Source: Bifidobacterium breve (lineage in GTDB: Bacteria; Actinomycetota; Actinomycetes; S36-B12). From it: DNA of 9,199 nucleotides. The notes under the pieces are model-generated. The model did not search any database and was not told the DNA's origin. It worked only from the letters and a program-made list of their open reading frames with translations. Shown here in pieces: positions 1 through 4,843 of the stretch. The position numbers were made by a program, and so were the translations under genes. Position 1 is the first letter of the stretch; each line of letters starts with the position of its first letter. The stretch spans positions 1 through 9,199 of the forward strand of contig CAMBQX010000060.1 in the NCBI GenBank assembly GCA_945870085.1, read 5' to 3'.

Positions 1-629
1 TTGCCGAAGAGTTGATCGCGATGCTGCGCCTTGAGGGCAAGACCCCGGTCCTCTACGTCATTGGGCGCAAGGCGCTGACCTACTTCAAATTCCGCAATTG
101 GGCTATCACCAACTCATGGGTGGGTATCTCCGAGCGGCCTACCTACGAACACGCCAAGGAGGTCGCGGACTCTCTGGTCACGGCCTTTCTCGCCGGCGCG
201 GATGACGATGGTGATGACCCCGGTGAGGATGGAATCTTAGGTGTAGATGAACTACATATCGTGTACACGGAGTTTCGATCGATGCTGTCCCAGACTTCTG
301 AGGCTAGGCGGATCGCGCCGATTGAGGTGCAGTACTCCGAGGAAGAATCTGGCCCGCAGACCCTGTTTTCCTTCGAGCCCGATGCCGATGCACTCTTTGA
401 GTCGCTGGTGCCCCGATATGTTGCCACTCGAATTTTCTCAGCATTACTTGAGTCGGCTGCCTCCGAATCGGCATCTCGTCGCCGCGCGATGAAGGCGGCC
501 ACCGACAATGCGGACGACCTAATCAAGGAACTTACGTTGATGTCGAACCGCGAACGTCAGGCCCAGATCACCCAGGAAATAAGCGAAATCGTCGGTGGGG
601 CGAATGCCCTTGCCGATGCCGTCAAGTAA
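1..629 (+). CDS. atpG: ATP synthase F1 gamma subunit, C-terminal two thirds (5' end outside window)
   Basis: This is the gamma subunit, the rotating central stalk of the membrane-bound F1Fo ATP synthase, which couples proton flow to catalysis in the beta subunits. The reading frame is already open at base 3 (A-E-E-L-I-A-M), so the gene starts upstream. About 208 of an expected ~300 residues are visible. Family-typical segments are GKTPVLYVIGRKAL near the left edge, GVDELHIVYTEF, PRYVATRIFSALLESAASE, and the C-terminal helix with MKAATDNADDLI and ITQEISEIVGGANAL, which inserts into the alpha3beta3 ring. An acidic, Gly-rich insertion around bases 192-236 (ADDDGDDPGEDG) lies just before GVDELHIV. 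It matches in place and character the extra gamma loop described in mycobacteria, which is linked to weak ATP hydrolysis. The stop lies 24 bases before the preferred atpD start, consistent with one operon. Identification is secure; only the missing N-terminus is unknown. Confidence 0.97.
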   Translation, partial: AEELIAMLRLEGKTPVLYVIGRKALTYFKFRNWAITNSWVGISERPTYEHAKEVADSLVTAFLAGADDDGDDPGEDGILGVDELHIVYTEFRSMLSQTSEARRIAPIEVQYSEEESGPQTLFSFEPDADALFESLVPRYVATRIFSALLESAASESASRRRAMKAATDNADDLIKELTLMSNRERQAQITQEISEIVGGANALADAVK

Positions 630-653
630 ATCACGAAGGAAGTGAAGAGGACC

Positions 654-2108
654 ATGACCGCCACCCAAGAGACTGATGGTAATTTCAGTAGCACCCTCGA
701 CACAGCTGGACGCGTGGTTCGCATCACCGGTCCCGTGGTTGACGTAGAGTTCCCTCGCGGCTCGGTGCCCGAATTGTTCAACGCGCTGCGCGTCGAGATC
801 ACGTACGGCCCAATGGCCAAGACGGTCACCCTTGAGGTAGCACAGCACCTCGGTGACAGCCTCGTGCGCACGATCTCAATGCAGCCCACTGACGGTCTGG
901 TGCGTGGTGCCGAGGTGATCGATACTGGGAGTCCGCTCACGGTGCCAGTAGGTGACGGTGTTAAGGGGTACGTGTGGAACACCCTTGGGCAGTGCCTAGA
1001 CGAGCCCGGCTACGGAGCTGAATTCGAAAGATGGCCAATCCATCGCCCCCCACCCAACTTTGATGAGCTCGAGCCACGCACGGAGATGTTAGAGACCGGT
1101 CTTAAGGTCGTAGATCTGCTCACTCCGTATGTTCGCGGTGGCAAGATCGCGCTGTTCGGCGGCGCCGGAGTGGGCAAGACGGTGCTCATCCAAGAGATGA
1201 TCAACCGCATCGCACGTAACTTCGGTGGCACCTCGGTGTTCGCCGGGGTAGGGGAGCGTACCCGCGAGGGCAATGACCTTTGGGTGGAGCTGCGAGATGC
1301 AAATGTCCTCAAAGACACAGCCTTAGTCTTCGGTCAGATGGATGAGCCGCCGGGCACCCGCATGCGCGTTGCGCTCTCGGCCTTGACAATGGCGGAGTAC
1401 TTCCGCGACGTACAAAAGCAGGATGTGCTGCTCTTCATCGACAACATCTTCAGGTTCACCCAGGCGGGCTCGGAGGTGTCAACCTTGCTCGGCCGGATGC
1501 CATCGGCGGTGGGCTACCAGCCGACACTGGCTGACGAGATGGGCCAGTTGCAGGAGCGAATCACCTCGGTTCGCGGACGATCCATCACCTCTATGCAGGC
1601 GGTATACGTGCCGGCCGATGACTACACCGACCCGGCCCCGGCCACGACCTTCGCTCACCTCGATGCCACCACCGAGCTTTCTCGCAAGGTGTTCTCCAAG
1701 GGCATCTTCCCCGCGGTTGATCCGTTGGCTTCCAGCTCGACGATTCTCGACCCGGCAATCTTGGGTGAGGAGCATTATCGGGTCGCTCAGGAGGTCATCC
1801 GGATCTTGCAGCGTTACAAGGATCTCCAAGACATCATCGCTATTCTCGGTATCGATGAGTTGTCCGAGGAAGACAAGCAGTTGGTCAACAGGGCCCGCCG
1901 CATTGAACGCTTCCTCAGCCAGAACATGATGGCTGCTGAGCAGTTCACCGGCCAGCCTGGCTCCACGGTGCCCTTGAAAGAAAATATCGAAGCGTTCGGC
2001 CGGCTTTGCAAGGGCGATTTCGACCATGTTCCCGAGCAAGCTTTCTTCCTAATCGGGGGCCTTGACGATTTGGCGAAGAAAGCCTTGAGTTACGGCGTTA
2101 CTTTGTGA
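654..2108 (+). CDS. atpD: ATP synthase F1 beta subunit
   Basis: This is the catalytic beta subunit of F1 ATP synthase, which makes ATP from ADP and phosphate on the cytoplasmic side of the membrane. I chose ATG 654 (484 residues, beginning MTATQETDGN) because actinobacterial homologues begin with a similar MTAT-type leader. An in-frame GTG at 642 would add four residues, but the purine-rich stretch then touches the start codon. Domains in order are an N-terminal beta-barrel from about residue 20 (GRVVRITGPVVDVEFP), a nucleotide-binding core and a C-terminal helical domain. Visible motifs are the Walker A P-loop GGAGVGKT at residues 169-176 (Lys175), the catalytic Glu201 in GERTREGND, the Walker B Asp263 in LLFIDNIFRF, and DELSEED at 401-407, the contact with gamma and epsilon. 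Length is normal and nothing is broken. The gene lies between atpG and atpC with short gaps, as in most bacterial atp operons. Confidence 0.98.
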   Translation: MTATQETDGNFSSTLDTAGRVVRITGPVVDVEFPRGSVPELFNALRVEITYGPMAKTVTLEVAQHLGDSLVRTISMQPTDGLVRGAEVIDTGSPLTVPVGDGVKGYVWNTLGQCLDEPGYGAEFERWPIHRPPPNFDELEPRTEMLETGLKVVDLLTPYVRGGKIALFGGAGVGKTVLIQEMINRIARNFGGTSVFAGVGERTREGNDLWVELRDANVLKDTALVFGQMDEPPGTRMRVALSALTMAEYFRDVQKQDVLLFIDNIFRFTQAGSEVSTLLGRMPSAVGYQPTLADEMGQLQERITSVRGRSITSMQAVYVPADDYTDPAPATTFAHLDATTELSRKVFSKGIFPAVDPLASSSTILDPAILGEEHYRVAQEVIRILQRYKDLQDIIAILGIDELSEEDKQLVNRARRIERFLSQNMMAAEQFTGQPGSTVPLKENIEAFGRLCKGDFDHVPEQAFFLIGGLDDLAKKALSYGVTL

Positions 2109-2141
2109 TGCGGACTTGGCTGAGTCGAAAGGTGCTCTGAA

Positions 2142-2507
2142 ATGGCCGAATTGGATGTAACGATAGTCGCTGTCGAACGCAAGATCTGGTCTGGCAAGGC
2201 GACCTTCCTTTTCACGCGCACGACCTCTGGCGAGATCGGGATCCTGCCTCGGCATATCCCAGTTGTGGCCCAACTCGTTGACGATGCAATGGTCCGGGTG
2301 GAGCGCGAGGGCGAGGATGACTTGCGCATCGCTGTTGATGGGGGCTACCTCTCGGTGACCGAGGGCGGCGTGACCATCTTGGCTGAGTCAGCGGAGTTTG
2401 AATCAGAGATTGACGCAGACGCCGCCAAGGCTGACGCCGCATCGGATGATCCGCGTACCTCCGCTCGCGGCCGCGCTAGGTTGCGGGCACTCGGGCAGCT
2501 CGACTGA
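2142..2507 (+). CDS. atpC: ATP synthase F1 epsilon subunit
   Basis: This is the epsilon subunit, part of the central stalk, which links gamma to the c-ring and can modulate ATP hydrolysis. The 121-residue product starts MAELDVTIVAVERKIWSG. The N-terminal beta-sandwich covers about residues 1-85, with the family signatures TSGEIGILPRHIPVVAQL (around 28-45) and VDGGYLSVTEGGVTILAE (around 65-82). The C-terminal part (around 86-121) is short, Ala/Asp-rich and then Arg-rich, so the helical hairpin is reduced compared with the ~139-residue E. coli protein. This fits my recollection of ~121 residues in mycobacteria. ATG 2142 is supported by GAAAGG at 2127-2132, nine bases upstream. The gap from atpD is 33 bases. 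This is the last gene of the atp operon, because the next gene is convergent. I see no DUF2550-type gene after it, although mycobacteria, as I remember them, carry one there. Confidence 0.96.
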   Translation: MAELDVTIVAVERKIWSGKATFLFTRTTSGEIGILPRHIPVVAQLVDDAMVRVEREGEDDLRIAVDGGYLSVTEGGVTILAESAEFESEIDADAAKADAASDDPRTSARGRARLRALGQLD

Positions 2508-2534
2508 GACAAGCCAGAGCGCCAGGCCGATCGG

Positions 2535-3110
2535 CTAGCGGTTGACCCCCGGTTGCCACAGCACATCGCCGCCGGCGTCTTTATTGGCGAAGCGCGCGAG
2601 GATAAAAAGCAAGTCACTAAGTCGATTGACATAAGTCGCGGTTAGTTGATTCATGCCTCCGTGGTAGGTGTCCAAGGCGGCCCAAATTGACCGCTCAGCC
2701 CGCCGTGCCACCGTGCGTGCAACATGAAGTTGGGCTGACGCGGTGGTACCCCCTGGCAATATAAATGAACGCAGTGGGTCAAGTTGGTCGTTGTATTTGT
2801 CACAGGACTGTTCTAAATAGTCAACGTAATCCTGGGTTACCCGCAGAGGTTCGTGCACCGGGTTATCGATCACCGGGGTGCACAGATCCGCGCCAACATC
2901 AAATAGGTCATTTTGGATGCGCAGGAGCAAGGCTTGGATCTCCCCGGGCAAGGTGGTAGCCGCAAGGACCATCCCGATGACACAGTTGGCCTCATCGACA
3001 TCGGCGTAGGCCTTCAAGCGCGGGTCGTTCTTGCCGGTCCGGCTCATATCCCCGAGTGAGGTAGTGCCGTCATCGCCGGTGCGGGTGTAAATCCTGGTTA
3101 GGTTAACCAT
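2535..3110 (-). CDS. Cob(I)alamin adenosyltransferase, PduO type
   Basis: This is a PduO/MMAB-family ATP:cob(I)alamin adenosyltransferase, which moves the adenosyl group of ATP to reduced cobalamin to form adenosylcobalamin in the cytoplasm. The 191-residue product shows the N-terminal ATP-binding signature TRTGDDGTTSLG (residues 9-20), YADVDEAN (35-42, with Asp39), QNDLFDVGADL (66-76), FILPGG (116-121), HVARTVARRAER (129-140) and NRLSDLLFILAR (162-173). Lined up from memory with Lactobacillus PduO, Phe116 falls on the residue below the corrin ring, Arg132 and Asp39 on the salt-bridge pair, and Arg136 and Glu139 on the ATP site. The start is firm: on the minus strand AAAGGAG lies six bases before ATG. 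The gene converges on atpC with a 27-base gap and diverges from murA. The same adenosyltransferase-murA pairing is known to me from mycobacteria. The cofactor serves AdoCbl mutases such as the one encoded 1.7 kb away. It could be called mmaB, pduO or cobO by different annotators. Confidence 0.95.
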   Translation of the reverse strand: MVNLTRIYTRTGDDGTTSLGDMSRTGKNDPRLKAYADVDEANCVIGMVLAATTLPGEIQALLLRIQNDLFDVGADLCTPVIDNPVHEPLRVTQDYVDYLEQSCDKYNDQLDPLRSFILPGGTTASAQLHVARTVARRAERSIWAALDTYHGGMNQLTATYVNRLSDLLFILARFANKDAGGDVLWQPGVNR

Positions 3111-3138
3111 GGGGGTCTCCTTTGCTTGATCAGACCCT

Positions 3139-3175
3139 ATGACACATTCACGGCCGGCGCTCGTACGATTCGTAC
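3139..3175 (+). promoter_or_regulatory. Putative leaderless promoter of murA
   Basis: A -35-like ATGACA (3139-3144, five of six bases of TTGACA) is followed after 19 bases by TACGAT (3164-3169), which fits the actinobacterial TANNNT -10 consensus. Six bases then precede GTG 3176. That spacing would place the transcription start on the first base of the start codon, giving a leaderless mRNA, and no Shine-Dalgarno sequence is visible upstream of GTG. The assignment rests on sequence geometry only; the 19-base spacer is at the long end. Confidence 0.5.
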
Positions 3176-3176
3176 G
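3162..3176. repeat. CGTACG-ATT-CGTACG dyad over the murA -10 region
   Basis: Two copies of the self-palindromic hexamer CGTACG (3162-3167 and 3171-3176) are separated by ATT. Together they form a perfect 15-base inverted, and also direct, repeat. It spans the putative -10 box of murA and touches the proposed transcription start, the position of a repressor operator. No known regulator is recognised for it. It may be chance in a compact intergenic region. Confidence 0.4.
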
Positions 3177-4453
3177 TGGAGGTCTTGAGTATCACCGGCG
3201 GGCAGCGCCTGTTCGGCACCGTTCGGGTTACCGGCGCGAAGAATTCCGTCCTGAAACTCATGGCGGCCGCCCTGTTAGCTCAGGGCACCACGACATTGAC
3301 CGAGGTGCCCGACATCTTGGATGTTGAGATCATGGCGGAGTTACTGCGCCGCCTCGGGTGTGAAGTAGATCACGATGGACCGGCTCGGCGAGTAAGTATC
3401 ACGGTTCCTGAAATATTGGCCCACCGAGCCGACTATGACCTCGTGCGTCGAATGCGTGCGTCAATTTGTGTTCTGGGCCCACTGCTGGCTAGATGTGGTG
3501 CGGCTGATGTGGCCTTGCCTGGCGGCGACAACATTGGCTCGCGCGGGCTTGATATGCATATCGCGGGCTTGAAAAAATTGGGGGCTGAAGTCACCAATCA
3601 GCACGGCTATCTAATTGCCTCGACCCAGCAGCGATTAACGGGTGCGTCAATTTGGCTGGACTTCCCGAGTGTCGGGGCGACTGAAACTATATTGATGGCC
3701 GCAGTAACCGCCAACGGTGTCACGGTAATCGACAATGCGGCGCGCGAGCCAGAGATAGTTGATATATGTCAGATGCTCATCAACATGGGTGCATCGATTG
3801 ACGGTGCAGGTACCTCAACTTTGACCATCGAAGGCGTTGAGCAATTAGAGCCGGTGGCGCATTGCACGGTCAGTGATCGCATCGTTGCAGGTACCTGGGC
3901 GGTAGCGGCCGCGATGACTCAAGGTGATGTCACGGTATTGAACGCGAATCCAGCACACCTAGAGGCGGCCCTAGACAAACTAGTGAGTGCAGGTGCTCAG
4001 GTGAGTCATGTCGCTGGCGGTTTCCGGGTGATTATGGACAACCGGCCCTTGGCCGTCGATGTTGTCACCTTGCCGTATCCGGGGTTCCCGACCGACCTGC
4101 AACCACAATTCATCGCGCTAAATGCCATCGCTAGTGGCGCCGCTCTGGTTACCGAAAATCTCTTCGAAGCGCGCTTTCGCTTCGTCCAGGAGTTAGCCCG
4201 CCTCGGCGCCGATGTGCGAACCGATGGTCATCATGCTTTGGTTCGAGGCCGCTCACATTTATCGGGCGCACCGGTCGAGGCCACCGATATTCGCGCGGGA
4301 GCTGGCTTGGTGCTCGCTGGCTTGGTAGCCGATGGCATCACGAGCATCTACGGGGTTTCGCATATTGATCGCGGTTATGCCGACTTAGTACCGGCACTAC
4401 GTGAGCTCGGCGCCCAAGTTGAACGAATTGAAGCCGAGTCGCTTTTCACATAA
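3176..4453 (+). CDS. murA: UDP-N-acetylglucosamine 1-carboxyvinyltransferase
   Basis: MurA transfers enolpyruvyl from phosphoenolpyruvate to UDP-N-acetylglucosamine, the first committed cytoplasmic step of peptidoglycan synthesis. The 425-residue product has the two-lobed EPSP-synthase-type fold. Visible signatures are TGAKNSVLKLMAAALL (Lys22 of the substrate site), MRASICVLGPLLAR (93-106), the active-site loop PGGDNIGSRGLDMH (115-128), FPSVGATETILMAA, NAAREPEIVDICQML, GFPTDLQPQ (Asp307, matching the catalytic Asp305 of E. coli) and TENLFEARFRFVQEL. In the loop, the usual Cys115 is replaced by Asp118, the known cause of intrinsic fosfomycin resistance in mycobacteria and others. GTG 3176 is the preferred start because the conserved ITGG..LFGTVRVTGAKNS segment follows at the normal distance and a TANNNT box lies six bases upstream. 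The gene diverges from the adenosyltransferase, and its 3' end overlaps the convergent gene by 8 bp. Identification is secure. Confidence 0.97.
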   Translation: MEVLSITGGQRLFGTVRVTGAKNSVLKLMAAALLAQGTTTLTEVPDILDVEIMAELLRRLGCEVDHDGPARRVSITVPEILAHRADYDLVRRMRASICVLGPLLARCGAADVALPGGDNIGSRGLDMHIAGLKKLGAEVTNQHGYLIASTQQRLTGASIWLDFPSVGATETILMAAVTANGVTVIDNAAREPEIVDICQMLINMGASIDGAGTSTLTIEGVEQLEPVAHCTVSDRIVAGTWAVAAAMTQGDVTVLNANPAHLEAALDKLVSAGAQVSHVAGGFRVIMDNRPLAVDVVTLPYPGFPTDLQPQFIALNAIASGAALVTENLFEARFRFVQELARLGADVRTDGHHALVRGRSHLSGAPVEATDIRAGAGLVLAGLVADGITSIYGVSHIDRGYADLVPALRELGAQVERIEAESLFT

Positions 4454-4790
4454 TGCGAGCTAGTACTTTTTTGGCAGTTTCGACATCCGCGGGCCACACC
4501 ATCAGCCTTGGGCCCTCGTTAGTTTGGGCCAGATTCGCCCTTAGCCCAGCCTCTTGGAGCCCCCGGCGCCAGATTTCCCCTTCGATATAGGTACTTGGTG
4601 AGGCGATGGCTACCAACATTCCGTACTCAGAAGGGGGGCCAGAACGCGCCGGGCCAGCGACCACGGAGGAGCCACGGCCAAAAGCCCAGCGCAGGATCAA
4701 GACGAGCACCAAGATTCCCAGCACGGCGATTACGGGTCCAAAAGCGAAGGAGTAGGCATTCCAGGCGGGCACGAGATAAGTCTCACGCAC
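4446..4790 (-). CDS. Small single-pass membrane protein with a DUF2007-like cytoplasmic domain
   Basis: This is a conserved-looking actinobacterial hypothetical protein. Read from GTG 4790, the product has 114 residues. One hydrophobic helix spans about residues 14-37 (FGPVIAVLGILVLVLILRWAF), followed by a basic/Gly/Ser/Pro linker (38-52). The C-terminal domain (56-114) contains EYGMLVAIASPSTYIEGEIWRRGLQEAGLRANL and a GPRLMVWPADVETAKKVL tail. That pattern, in which a position or identity element is followed by a helix, 'EAGI' and then 'V.P.D...A...L', resembles the DUF2007 'putative signal-transducing' fold and small proteins I recall from Streptomyces. I know no proven function. The start is uncertain: GTG 4790 has no spaced ribosome site, and GTG 4772 (108 residues) is an alternative. 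An open frame continues upstream to 5108, but it lies antisense to the conserved mutase N-terminus and is not believed. The stop overlaps that of murA. Confidence 0.72.
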   Translation of the reverse strand: MRETYLVPAWNAYSFAFGPVIAVLGILVLVLILRWAFGRGSSVVAGPARSGPPSEYGMLVAIASPSTYIEGEIWRRGLQEAGLRANLAQTNEGPRLMVWPADVETAKKVLARIM

Positions 4791-4808
4791 TCCGGGCGTT
4801 CCCGCACG

Positions 4809-4843
4809 GTGACCTCGAGCCGGGGCCTCGCTACCCTTACCGG
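4809..4843 (+). promoter_or_regulatory. Putative leaderless promoter of the ethylmalonyl-CoA mutase gene
   Basis: GTGACC (4809-4814, -35-like) and TACCCT (4832-4837, TANNNT) are separated by 17 bases. Six bases then lead to GTG 4844, the same -10-to-start distance as at murA. No Shine-Dalgarno sequence is present before GTG. GGTGACC occurs at 4808-4814 and again at 4843-4849, a 35-base-spaced direct repeat flanking the core promoter. The region is only 53 bp from the start of the divergent small membrane protein gene, and I could not find a matching -10 box for that gene. Confidence 0.45.

Noticed and set aside
642..653. GTG 642 as start of atpD
   Set aside because: The purine-rich AAGGA directly abuts it and homologues start with MTAT-type text, which favours ATG 654.
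1479..2039. 186-codon minus-strand frame inside atpD
   Set aside because: It is antisense to a highly conserved part of the beta subunit; the open frame is explained by codon bias.
2526..2535. Perfect 10-bp palindrome GCCGATCGGC as a bidirectional terminator
   Set aside because: It leaves no loop for a stable hairpin and has no T tract on either side.
3134..3139. TAGGGT on the minus strand as -10 box of the adenosyltransferase gene
   Set aside because: It fits TANNNT and lies 11-12 bases before a good Shine-Dalgarno sequence, but no -35-like element is found at 16-19 bases, so it is too weak to list as a feature.
4595..4843. 83-codon open extension upstream of the mutase start on the plus strand
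   Set aside because: It is Arg-rich with no match to mutase N-termini, lies antisense to the conserved small membrane protein, and ends just where the family-typical N-terminus begins at GTG 4844.
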